64,000 nt of DNA from Lewinellaceae bacterium (GTDB taxonomy: Bacteria > Bacteroidota > Bacteroidia > Chitinophagales > Saprospiraceae), in the NCBI GenBank assembly GCA_020636255.1, contig JACJYE010000012.1, positions 124,001 through 188,000 on the forward strand, given 5' to 3'. The translations under genes and the position numbers were made by a program. Positions 33,495 to 41,751 of this stretch are shown one piece after another. The notes under the pieces are model-generated. The model ran no database searches and was not told the origin of the DNA. It was given only the letters and a program-made list of their open reading frames with translations. Every line of letters starts with the position of its first letter. Position 1 is the first letter of the stretch.

Positions 33495-33673
33495 TAGGAG
33501 CCGACGTGGCGGAGCATGCCGCCTCGCCCAACGGGCGTTAACACCTCAACCACGGGCACCGCCCGTGGATAGGAGCCGACGTGGCGGAGCATGCCGTCTC
33601 GCCCAACGGGCGTTAACACCTCAACCACGGGCACCGCCCGTGGATAGGAGCCGACGTGGCGGAGCATGCCGTC
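33495..33673. repeat. 75-bp tandem repeat (2.4 copies) with hairpins
   Basis: Units start at 33495, 33570 and 33645 (last one partial, to 33673). Each unit has the same 75 bases apart from one C/T difference. Two self-complementary parts are evident: CGCCC AAC GGGCG and CCACGGGC ACC GCCCGTGG, both with three-base loops. The array sits between the ligase stop and the convergent TonB-receptor stop. The 124-codon open frame across it is an artefact of the repeat. Confidence 0.93.
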
Positions 33674-33684
33674 CTTGACTAGCC

Positions 33685-36015
33685 TCAAAACTCTATGCGA
33701 TACGTCAGAATAGGGATCAGCCCTAGCTGGTATTTCTCCACGACCTGCCTTTGCTGGGCATCGTAATAGCGGAAGGCCAGGTTCTGGGTGTTGGCCAGGT
33801 TCTGGACGTCCAGCGCCAGGATAGAGTTGAACTTGCTGCGGTTCCACGCCCGGTAAACGCGCAGGTCGGCACGGAAATAGCCCTTTTGCCTGATGGTAAA
33901 GGCTTCATCGTCGCGGAATACTGTATGCCCGGCAGCAGCAGAGGCATCGAGGTCGATGGGTGTGTCGCGGAAGCCACCGACGAAGGCAACGCGGCCGTTG
34001 AGGCCCCAGGTGCCTACCCGGCCTTTCCCCTTTTGCCGTTCCCACTCCTTACCCGCGGTTATATTGGCGATATAGTTCCCGTTGTAGCGGGTATCCCTTT
34101 TTACACCGTCGCTGCCCTTGTAGGTAGACTCATAATAGGTGCCGGTAAAAAGGAAAAAATATCCCCGGGTAAGATATTGCTGCAGGCTGAGTTCTACACC
34201 ATAGTTCTCTCCGCTGCCCTCGTTGGCCAATGCCCAGGGCGGCAGCCCCTCCAGCAGGTTGAGTGCGGAGAAGGAATTGGCGGCAGTCGCCGCAACGGGC
34301 ACATCGAAAAGATATTGGTAAAAAGCCTCCACTTCCATTAGCCCCGCTGTACTGAGTTCGTTGCGGTACCCCAGCACCAGGTGGTGTGCGCGGGTAAAAC
34401 CGGGCTCCTTCTCGCCTCCAGCTTTATTGGTAGCAAAATAGAGCTGTGGAGCTTGTAGCTGGCTATGGAGCCCGTACGCCAGGCTGAGTTGCTGCCCGTT
34501 GCCCATCAGCCAGGCCAGCGATAGGCGGGGTTCAAGTGCACTGCTTTCAGAAAGGCCGAAATACATCCAGTGCAGGCCGGCATTCAGCCGCAGATGAGCG
34601 CCAAGCCTCGCACTCCAGTTGGCGTAGGGCTGCCAGAGCAGGCCGTTGCCAGCGCCGGCCACCAGGGTATCTGCACTATTATCCAGAGAGAAAAGGCTAT
34701 AGGCATGCCTGCTGGCCAGCAGGCCCAGGCGTAAGCTGCTGCCGGCGCCAAGCTTGTATTGAACCCAGGAATGCAGCGAGGCCAGGCTCTGCTCCCGTTC
34801 GTCCTTTTCACGTAAAAGAGCTGTATAACTGTCGTCGAGCCTGCTACCGGTTCGCGTGCTGTGCAGGGCGGATACAGCCACTACTGTTCGCCACAGGCAG
34901 CGCTTACCCAGTGGCTGCGTGAAGGTAGCGCCCAACGCCCCCATCCGGGAGCGGAAGATAATATCGTAGCGGTCTTTGGCGAATTCCCAAAGGCTGCTGT
35001 CGCGCTCAGCGCGGAATAGGTTCTCACTCAACCCGCCCAGGCCAAAAAACGTGAGGCTGCCGCCCTTTTTGCCGGGAAAGGAGAGGTGGAAAGAGAAGTC
35101 CTGAAAGTTGATCTGCTCATCGCCGAAATCGATCCCCAACTGGGTGATCAGGCCTACGGTAGAGTATCGGTAGTTGGCCAGGTAAGACGCCCTGCCAGGC
35201 CGCGCCAGAGGGCCTTCCGCCGCCAGGTCGAGGCCGATAAGGCCGGCCTGCAGGGTCCGTTCGTGGCGTTCGTTATTGCCGGGGCGCAGGCGCATGTCCA
35301 GCACGCCGCTCAGCACGTTGCCATAGGAAGCCGGAAAGGCGCCGGTATAGAAGTGAGAGGTGCCCAGCATCTGCGCACTCAGGATATTGACGCCGCCGCC
35401 GTTCTGGGTGACGCGGTCGCTGAAGGTACCGGCATTGGGCGTGTGGTTGGGGTTGACGATCTCTACGCCTTCCAGCCACCAGGCCAGCCCGTTAGGCGAG
35501 TTGCCCCGTATCACCAGCCCGTTGGCCTGGTCGTTATCGTTCACCACGCCGGCAAAAGCCGTAGCCAGACGGGCCGGGTCAAAAAAAGTAGCGGGGAAAC
35601 GGCGGGTCTCTTCCACCGTCAGCGCCTTTACGCTCAGAGGGTGCGGCACCCTGATGTCGCTCCGAGAGGCCGATACCTCAACGGCCTCCAGGTTGGAAGG
35701 GCTTTCCTGCAATTCCAGCTGCAGGACGGTTTCCCGCCCCGATTCTACCAGCGTTTCCTGTAACATGAGGCTCTCGTAGCCGATATAACGCACTTCCACC
35801 TGGTAACGCCCAACGGGAACAGCGTCGATGCGGAAGCGGCCCAGGGTATCGGAAACAGCGCCCATACCGGTTGCCGGCAGGCTAACCGTAGCGCCTGCCA
35901 ACGGCTGGCGGGTATCGGCATCAACGATAACACCCCGCACCGTTTGCTGGGGAGCCTGTGAATACAGCGGGAAAACAAATGCGCTCAACAGGCAAAGAGT
36001 GGCTACTAGCCTCAT
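33685..36015 (-). CDS. TonB-dependent receptor with carboxypeptidase-regulatory-like domain
   Basis: 776 residues from the Met at 36015 (signal MRLVATLCLLSAFVFPLYSQ). Residues ~25-105 form a carboxypeptidase-regulatory-like domain (VRGVIVDADTRQPLAGATV). The plug follows, with SVKALTVEETRRFPATFFDP and NDQANGLVIRGNSPNGLAWW. The C-terminal ~550 residues are beta-barrel ending in LIPILTYRIEF, with the aromatic last residue of outer-membrane proteins. The substrate is unknown. The domain layout is not the SusC one, and no SusD partner is adjacent. The upstream 346 bp are full of palindromic repeats, which would form part of any 5' leader. The gene is convergent with the DNA ligase. Confidence 0.93.
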   Translation of the reverse strand: MRLVATLCLLSAFVFPLYSQAPQQTVRGVIVDADTRQPLAGATVSLPATGMGAVSDTLGRFRIDAVPVGRYQVEVRYIGYESLMLQETLVESGRETVLQLELQESPSNLEAVEVSASRSDIRVPHPLSVKALTVEETRRFPATFFDPARLATAFAGVVNDNDQANGLVIRGNSPNGLAWWLEGVEIVNPNHTPNAGTFSDRVTQNGGGVNILSAQMLGTSHFYTGAFPASYGNVLSGVLDMRLRPGNNERHERTLQAGLIGLDLAAEGPLARPGRASYLANYRYSTVGLITQLGIDFGDEQINFQDFSFHLSFPGKKGGSLTFFGLGGLSENLFRAERDSSLWEFAKDRYDIIFRSRMGALGATFTQPLGKRCLWRTVVAVSALHSTRTGSRLDDSYTALLREKDEREQSLASLHSWVQYKLGAGSSLRLGLLASRHAYSLFSLDNSADTLVAGAGNGLLWQPYANWSARLGAHLRLNAGLHWMYFGLSESSALEPRLSLAWLMGNGQQLSLAYGLHSQLQAPQLYFATNKAGGEKEPGFTRAHHLVLGYRNELSTAGLMEVEAFYQYLFDVPVAATAANSFSALNLLEGLPPWALANEGSGENYGVELSLQQYLTRGYFFLFTGTYYESTYKGSDGVKRDTRYNGNYIANITAGKEWERQKGKGRVGTWGLNGRVAFVGGFRDTPIDLDASAAAGHTVFRDDEAFTIRQKGYFRADLRVYRAWNRSKFNSILALDVQNLANTQNLAFRYYDAQQRQVVEKYQLGLIPILTYRIEF

Positions 36016-36029
36016 GCAGATCATTTTTT

Positions 36030-36103
36030 GTTGCGGGCCGGAGGCCCGCGTTCCAGTTCTGTTGCGGGCCGGAGGCCCGCGTTCCGGTTCTGTTGCGGGC
36101 CGG
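36030..36103. repeat. 31-bp tandem repeat of a GC-rich hairpin
   Basis: Copies begin at 36030, 36061 and 36092 (the last partial). Each holds GCGGGCC GGA GGCCCGC, a 7-bp perfect stem with GGA loop. The array starts 15 bases from the start codon of the TonB receptor, on the upstream side. Confidence 0.92.
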
Positions 36104-36144
36104 TAGTGCCGCGGCTCAAGAATCTATAGTAACATCGTTCGTGA

Positions 36145-36357
36145 GGGACTATAGTCCCGAAACGGCATAATGTGCAAGTCTTCGACTTGCGTATACGCTG
36201 CCTGTCCAGCAAATAATAAACGGCCGAATCCCGCCAGTCAGAGACTGGTTTGTTTTTCCGCATCGGGACGAAGTCCCTCGCGAACGGTTTTGATACCTTA
36301 TTTACCCGCGGCCCAGGAGGCCCGCGTTCGGGTTTTGTCGCGGGCCGGAGGCCCGCG
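36145..36357. repeat. Mosaic of five short perfect hairpins
   Basis: GGGACTATAGTCCC (36145-36158); GCAAGTC TTC GACTTGC (36174-36190); CCAGTC AGA GACTGG (36234-36248); GGGAC GAA GTCCC (36265-36277); CGCGGGCC GGA GGCCCGCG (36339-36357, a longer relative of the tandem repeat unit). All but the first have a three-base loop. They are spread over 213 bp of otherwise non-coding DNA between the TonB receptor and the isomerase stop. Confidence 0.88.
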
Positions 36358-36361
36358 TTCC

Positions 36362-37414
36362 TTAAAGCCCCAGTGCCTTCCTGTTGCCGGCCTCATCCGC
36401 GCCGCTGCCGGCAAAATCGTCGAAAGCTTTCCCGGTTACCCGGATGATGTGATCTTCGATAAAGGGGGCTCCTTCACTGGCGCCCTGCTCCGGGCTTTTG
36501 ATACAGCACTCCCATTCCAATACTGCCCAACCGCCGTAGTCGTATTCGGAGAGCTTACTGAAGATGGCGCCGAAATCCACCTGGCCGTCACCCAATGAAC
36601 GGAAGCGGCCGGCGCGTTTCAGCCAGGGGCGGAAAGCGCCGTATACGCCCTGCTTACCCGTAGGGTTGAACTCGGCATCCTTGACGTGGAAAGCTTTGAT
36701 GCGTTCGTGGTAAAAGTCGATGAACTGTACGTAATCCAGGCATTGCAGCACGAAATGGCTGGGGTCGTAATTGATGCAGGCACGCCGATGGCCGCCGAGG
36801 GCTTCTACAAACTGCTCAAAAGAATCGCCATCGTGAATGTCTTCACCCGGATGTAGCTCATAACAGGCATCAACCCCATATTCCTCGAAGACGTCCAGTA
36901 TGGGGCGCCAGCGCCTGGCCAACTCTTCAAACCCCATTTCCACCAGCCCGGCGGGGCGCTGTGGCCACGGATACATGAACGGCCATAACAAGGCCCCTGA
37001 AAAAGTGACGTGTGCATCGAGCCCGAGGTTGCGGCTGGCCTGTGCGGCCCACTTCAGCTGCTGCACCGCCCATTCGGTACGGGCTTTGGGGTTGCCATGC
37101 ACGGCCTTCGGCGCGAAACCGTCGAACATGGCGTCGTAGGTGGGGTGCACCGCCACAAGCTGCCCCTGCAGATGTGTCGATAATTCCGTAATCTCCAGCC
37201 CGAAGCTGGCAACCTTGCCTTTCAGATCATCGCAATAGGCTTTACGCTCAGCCGCCTGCTTCAAGTCGATCAGGCGGCTTTCCCATGTAGGGATCTGCAC
37301 GCCTTTATACCCCAGGCCCGCCATATACCGGCAGATGCTATCCAGTGCATTAAAAGGAGGTTCGTCGCCCATGAACTGGGCCAGGAAAATGGCAGGGCCT
37401 TGGATGGTTTTCAT
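36362..37414 (-). CDS. Sugar phosphate isomerase/epimerase family protein
   Basis: 350 residues, cytoplasmic. The AP endonuclease-2/xylose isomerase-like TIM barrel is recognisable by YKGVQIPTWESRLIDL near residue 35, the beta-strand motif ACYELHPGEDIHDGD with the metal-binding Glu, INYDPSHFVLQCLDYVQFID, IKAFHVKDAEF and the C-terminal WAVLEWECCIKSPEQG. These Glu/Asp/His residues should bind the metal. Members act on keto- or aldo-sugars and are commonly linked to Gfo/Idh/MocA oxidoreductases, one of which lies at 47642-48796 in this window. It ends at the edge of the palindrome cluster. Substrate unknown. Confidence 0.88.
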   Translation of the reverse strand: MKTIQGPAIFLAQFMGDEPPFNALDSICRYMAGLGYKGVQIPTWESRLIDLKQAAERKAYCDDLKGKVASFGLEITELSTHLQGQLVAVHPTYDAMFDGFAPKAVHGNPKARTEWAVQQLKWAAQASRNLGLDAHVTFSGALLWPFMYPWPQRPAGLVEMGFEELARRWRPILDVFEEYGVDACYELHPGEDIHDGDSFEQFVEALGGHRRACINYDPSHFVLQCLDYVQFIDFYHERIKAFHVKDAEFNPTGKQGVYGAFRPWLKRAGRFRSLGDGQVDFGAIFSKLSEYDYGGWAVLEWECCIKSPEQGASEGAPFIEDHIIRVTGKAFDDFAGSGADEAGNRKALGL

Positions 37415-37532
37415 AGTTACTGTTTTGCTGATTGGACCGGCCGAAAAATTAGGAAATTCCTGGCAAAACAGCGCTCATTTCAGGGAAATTATCCGGGAAA
37501 TTACCCCTGCGCAACAAACGCACTTCGCCTTT

Positions 37533-37952
37533 TCAGGGCTCTGGCTCATACTTTCTCCACGCACCCATCACCAGGCCTGCGGCGCCAAACACCAGGGCAT
37601 TGGCGCCTTCGTCGATCAGTACCAGTTCCAGAGGCCTGACCGATAGCATCTCTATGGTCAACAGGCTGACGATATTGAAAGCCAACCCTATGAGCAGCCC
37701 GGCGATAATGCCTTCCCGCGCAGAGTCGACCGTCATGCGGCGAAATAGCCACGCCAGCAGGTACATAGCCACAACGCCTCCTAAAATGCTGATCCCGAAG
37801 AACCAGGATGTGTCGGAGGTTTGCGTATACTTGGCTAATTCCTGCAAGGCGGCCTGCCGGGTGGAGAACAAGCTGTACCACGCCAACGGGATAGCCTGCG
37901 TCAGAATGATGCTCAGCCAGATGGCGTAGTGATTGAATGCTAATTTTTTCAT
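37533..37952 (-). CDS. Small integral membrane protein, DUF1761-like
   Basis: 139 residues from the Met at 37952 (MKKLAFNHYAIWLSIILTQA). Four hydrophobic segments are visible: AIWLSIILTQAIPLAWYSLF, TSWFFGISILGGVVAMYLLA, GIIAGLLIGLAFNIVSLLTI and ALVFGAAGLVMGAWR. The pattern of a first helix ending in AWYSLF resembles DUF1761, but this is a weak assignment. An upstream in-frame Met at 38072 would add ~40 residues running back towards the terminator at 38036-38070 and is unlikely. Function unknown. Confidence 0.65.
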   Translation of the reverse strand: MKKLAFNHYAIWLSIILTQAIPLAWYSLFSTRQAALQELAKYTQTSDTSWFFGISILGGVVAMYLLAWLFRRMTVDSAREGIIAGLLIGLAFNIVSLLTIEMLSVRPLELVLIDEGANALVFGAAGLVMGAWRKYEPEP

Positions 37953-38035
37953 AACTCCTTGTTTATTAATAAAACAGGCGCCGGGGTAGGCTAGGTTTGT
38001 ATACGAAGGGTAAGATTTGTCACTACCCCAAAAAA

Positions 38036-38070
38036 GAGGCGCCTTCCCCCGTTCCAGGGAAAGGCGCCTC
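38036..38070 (-). terminator. Terminator of the first T9SS multidomain gene
   Basis: GAGGCGCCTT (38036-38045) pairs with AAGGCGCCTC (38061-38070). On the minus strand it follows the stop at 38112 by about 40 bases, and a run of T comes directly after the stem. Confidence 0.9.
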
Positions 38071-38111
38071 AACAGGCCCGGCCGATAGCCGGAACCTCTG
38101 GTTTTAACCGA

Positions 38112-41100
38112 TTATTTCTGGACGACTACCGACTGTGTGTACTGGGCCTTGCCATCCGATACCTGGATCATATAGGCGCCTGCGGGCAGGTTCGCCACGT
38201 CGATCTCTATGTTGTCGTTCTGCAGGCGGCCGAAGTAACGCTCGTATACCACCTGGCCAAAGGCGTTAGCCATGCGGATATTCAGGTTTTCAGCTGCTTC
38301 AGGCAGGTCGACACTGACGTTGAGCAGGGCCTTGACGGGGTTCGGGAATACCTTAACACCCGCTTGCAGCGCTTCCTCATCCGTAGCGACCAGGTCGCAG
38401 GTCACGCAGAAGTCGAAGCAGTAGAAAGGCGTGGAAACGTCATCAGCACCTACCGTCAGCGCACGGTTGTAGCTGCCGGAGCCGCCGTCGACGCCGCAGT
38501 CGGCCGTGATGTTGACCTCATCCGTGCCCCAGGCGTTGCCATTGAGGTACTTGTACTGTACTTCCGTGCCAGGGGCCATGGTCGTGGTGTACGACCAGGT
38601 GCCGTCGCCGTTGTCGGTCATCAGCGTAGCAGCAGGGTCCCAGCCCTGGAAGCTGCCGGCGATGTGTACACCGTCGGGGCTGACGGAGCCCCATTCGGCT
38701 ACCTTCGCCATGTCGACGTTAAACGTGACCGTTACGACGGGCTCCATATAGATGAGTTCCCAGATGAAGGGGTCGGCGCTGTAGGCATCCAGCCATTCAA
38801 TGTAATATGTTGTACCGGCGGTGACTTCCAGGCCTTCTATGAGCGAAGAAGCGCCACAGTCGTCATCGCTGCTGGCCACTACCGTCAGCGTGGTGAAATT
38901 GTCACAGGTGCCCGTGTACACGTACACGCGGGTGTCGGTGCCTGCATCGCAGGACGTGATCGTGACGGTGCCATCGGCCTCCGGCGTGTAGGAATACCAG
39001 TTGGAGCCCGAATAGCAGGTGGGGTAGCCACCGGAGGTAGAGCCTACCGCCATGCCGGCATAAGCTGCTTCACCGACGAAGCCATCGAGGATGACTTCGC
39101 CCGGTTCGACGGGCACTGCCGTTTCGCAGAATGCCAGTTCGGCCGGCGCATCGGAGGTGAAGGCGAGCTCCCAAGCGAAATCGGTGCGGTCCCACACGTC
39201 GTCCCACAGGATGTAATAGGTCTTTCCAGCCTCTACACGGGCTTCTTTGTAGGAAGCATAATCATCGCCATTGGACTGCATACAGCGGTCGTCATTGACC
39301 CCGCGCAGGATCAGGCTGTGGCAGTCGCCTTCAAATATCCAGCCACGGGTGTCGGCATCACCGCCGCAGGAAGAAATGGACATGATGCCATCTTCTTCCG
39401 GCGTATAGCTAAACCAGGCGCCTGCATCGGCATTGGTGCCGGTGGAAGTGGAGAAACGCAGGTCGTGGAAGCCGCCGAAGCAGCTCAGGCCTGTGACCGT
39501 TTGCGGGCCCGGCGTGATGGGCGTGGCCGTATAGCAGTACTGGCCGGCGCCTGCTGCGGGGATCTGCTGGAAGTCGATATTGTCGAGGTAGAACTGGTAC
39601 GAAGCGTCTGCGGGATAGAAGTTGAGGCTGTTCAACTGGTTGACCATGGCAGCGGCCGAAGCGCCGGTGCTGAACTGCCAGGCATCTACGAAGTATTCGG
39701 CCACATTCAGGCGCGCTTCGTCATTGTCGATGTCGACAAAGAGGTATACCGGGAACCAGGCGCCGGAGGGGAAGTTAAAGGCGACAGGGTCGCTGCCGTC
39801 ATAGAGCTCCAGGCGGCCAACGCCGTCCTCGAAATAACACTCGAGGCCCCAGAAGCCTGCGGAGCTGGTGGGCGCCAGGTGCTGCAGGTTGAAGTAACCG
39901 TTACTACCTGCCGGGACGAACATATCCCAGCGGATCATATAGTGGCCTTGCGTTCTATCACCAAACTGGAGCAGGCAATCCTGTCCGGAAATGCTGCCTG
40001 CGATCTTGATAGACTTGGTGCCGCTCTGTGCCTGCTCGGTCGTCACGACACCGCTGCTGCCACCACCGGGCCAGGTGCCCCACCATGTAGTTTGGCCGTT
40101 AGCATTGCCTTCCGCCAGCGCCTCGATATCATCGTCGATGATGATGAAGGGGTCTTCGCAATCCGTCACTTCGCAGTTGGAGCAGCCGCTGAAGCATACC
40201 GGGTCGATGGTAACGGGGTCAATGCTGGTAGCGATGAGCGGACGGACGTTGAAGCCGAAGCCACCGTCAATACCGCACTCGGCAGGAACCGTTTCAACGG
40301 CGCCTCCCATCAGAACATCACCATTCACAAAAGCGTAACCGATGGTATCCAGCACCGTCAGGGTAACGGTGGCGGAATAAATGCCGTCGCCATCGCTATC
40401 GTCCATGGCTACGAGCGTAACATCACCCAGGCCGGTAGCGCCGGGGCCTGCATAAACCATTTGAATGCCATCAGCAGAAACGGTTTCAAAGGCCATATTC
40501 ACATTGAAGGTATAATCGACCGGCGTCAGGGGCTCCAGGCTTACATCAAATGAGAAGGCATCAGCGCTCTGAGCGTCATCCCAGATGATGTAGTACGTCT
40601 GGCCGGCATAAACCGGCGTGTTGGTTTCGGAAGCAACGATATTGCCGCCACCATCATCACAATCATCGATGGATTCATCGATGACCTCAAGGTTAGCCCA
40701 CAGTTCAGTGCGGCAGGCGCCGGAAGTCTGGGCAATGATCAGGTGAGTGTCGGTACCGTAGCCACAGGAGCTGACATTCAGGATGCCATTAGCAGCGGCT
40801 ACATAGGTGACAAAAACCGCGCCGCCGCCGGAGAACAGGCCGTCGCCGCCGATAATAGGATCTGAGTCCCAATGGCCGTCGACGATGGCGACAGGATTTT
40901 CAATGGTATAAGTAATACCGCCATTCAGGGATACCATCACGCCGGTTTCCACCCGCAGCGTCTGGCAGTCATTGTAGCTAAGGCTGACCACCGGGATGGT
41001 AAGGGCACAACCGTCATCACCTGCGGTGTTGATGATGGCGTCGGGGTTGGCCATGTCGTTGTTACAGATAAGCACGCCGATAGCGCCGGCAGCCTCGGCG

Positions 41101-41411
41101 TTCAACGCTTTCTGCGTAAATGCGCAGGCGCCGCGGTCAATAAGGGCAATTTTGCCGGTAACATCAGTTACCCCGTTGTCGATTCCCACACAAGCAGTAG
41201 TCAGGCCGGCAGAGTCTGTTACGACTACCACTTCACCGGCGAGGCCGCCGGCCAAGGGGCCGAACAGGGAATAACCGGAATTGTAAGTGCCGGCAACGTT
41301 GGCCGGCGCAGTAACCTCTAATTGTCCATAGGTTAGGGCAAAAGGCATACCTACCAGGGCTAGCAAAGTAAATAGCTTGCTCAAGTAATCTTTTTTCATA
41401 CTGAAACGCAT
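38112..41411 (-). CDS. T9SS-exported multidomain protein with PA domain (paralogue A)
   Basis: 1099 residues. The signal peptide is clear with either Met (41411 MRFSMKK, or 41399 MKKDYLSKLFTLLALVGMPF). A protease-associated (PA) domain follows (~20-175; KIALIDRGACAFTQKALNAE, GAIGVLICNNDMANPDAI). Next are Cys-containing beta-rich segments like PPC domains, each with a SSCGYGTDTHLIIA-type core. In the middle there is a jelly-roll/LamG-like domain (~430-640). Near the C-terminus is an E-set/CBM-like domain with GSFQGWDP and then a T9SS sorting domain (VFPNPVKALLNVSVDLPEAA). No protease catalytic motif is visible. Surface-bound binding or structural protein is the best guess. It is one of three tandem paralogues. 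Confidence 0.85.
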   Translation of the reverse strand: MRFSMKKDYLSKLFTLLALVGMPFALTYGQLEVTAPANVAGTYNSGYSLFGPLAGGLAGEVVVVTDSAGLTTACVGIDNGVTDVTGKIALIDRGACAFTQKALNAEAAGAIGVLICNNDMANPDAIINTAGDDGCALTIPVVSLSYNDCQTLRVETGVMVSLNGGITYTIENPVAIVDGHWDSDPIIGGDGLFSGGGAVFVTYVAAANGILNVSSCGYGTDTHLIIAQTSGACRTELWANLEVIDESIDDCDDGGGNIVASETNTPVYAGQTYYIIWDDAQSADAFSFDVSLEPLTPVDYTFNVNMAFETVSADGIQMVYAGPGATGLGDVTLVAMDDSDGDGIYSATVTLTVLDTIGYAFVNGDVLMGGAVETVPAECGIDGGFGFNVRPLIATSIDPVTIDPVCFSGCSNCEVTDCEDPFIIIDDDIEALAEGNANGQTTWWGTWPGGGSSGVVTTEQAQSGTKSIKIAGSISGQDCLLQFGDRTQGHYMIRWDMFVPAGSNGYFNLQHLAPTSSAGFWGLECYFEDGVGRLELYDGSDPVAFNFPSGAWFPVYLFVDIDNDEARLNVAEYFVDAWQFSTGASAAAMVNQLNSLNFYPADASYQFYLDNIDFQQIPAAGAGQYCYTATPITPGPQTVTGLSCFGGFHDLRFSTSTGTNADAGAWFSYTPEEDGIMSISSCGGDADTRGWIFEGDCHSLILRGVNDDRCMQSNGDDYASYKEARVEAGKTYYILWDDVWDRTDFAWELAFTSDAPAELAFCETAVPVEPGEVILDGFVGEAAYAGMAVGSTSGGYPTCYSGSNWYSYTPEADGTVTITSCDAGTDTRVYVYTGTCDNFTTLTVVASSDDDCGASSLIEGLEVTAGTTYYIEWLDAYSADPFIWELIYMEPVVTVTFNVDMAKVAEWGSVSPDGVHIAGSFQGWDPAATLMTDNGDGTWSYTTTMAPGTEVQYKYLNGNAWGTDEVNITADCGVDGGSGSYNRALTVGADDVSTPFYCFDFCVTCDLVATDEEALQAGVKVFPNPVKALLNVSVDLPEAAENLNIRMANAFGQVVYERYFGRLQNDNIEIDVANLPAGAYMIQVSDGKAQYTQSVVVQK

Positions 41412-41751
41412 TTAGGATTAAGGAATTTGAGTGCGAAAAAATAAGGAAATTCTAACAATTCCCCTATTTGAGGCCAATTAATTCGGGCATTCTGTCATTT
41501 CCCGGCAATTTCTTGCGCTTTTTGCCGCAGGGGCATTACAAGTTTTGATACCTCAACAAAGCAGAAGTATTATGGGGCCGTGTTTTAGCGCAACCTGATA
41601 CTTTAAAACTTGAAACTTGCAACACACCCCACCACGTCCTGCCCCAAAATGCGGGCGCCTTCTCCGTGACGGAAAAGGCGCCCGTTTCTTCACTGCTTTT
41701 CAGGTAGCAGGCGCTACCTCAAAGCGGCGACTTATTTGTTGAACACTACAT
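41412..41751. other. 340-bp gap between paralogues A and B
   Basis: Holds the upstream region of paralogue A (a ~45-bp stretch up to about 41440 conserved with that of paralogue B), an AT-rich middle with CTTGAAACTTGC words, and the terminator of paralogue B at 41653-41683. No gene is visible. Confidence 0.55.
41653..41683 (-). terminator. Terminator of paralogue B
   Basis: GGGCGCCTT (41653-41661) pairs with AAGGCGCCC (41675-41683), and the inner part TCCG/CGGA pairs too. It is 68 bases after the paralogue B stop on the minus strand, with CATTTTGGGG after the stem. Confidence 0.85.

Noticed and set aside
33495..33673. Possible CRISPR-like array
   Set aside because: Units are contiguous without spacers and there are only 2.4 copies; no cas genes are nearby.
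33473..33847. 124-codon open frame on the minus strand at the ligase end
   Set aside because: Its sequence repeats because of the 75-bp tandem repeat, and it overlaps the ligase and TonB genes.
38364..40553. Long open frame of ~730 codons antisense to paralogue A
   Set aside because: It is opposite a gene with a signal peptide and clear domains. GC-rich codon bias keeps the reverse strand open, and the translation is low-complexity without any domain.
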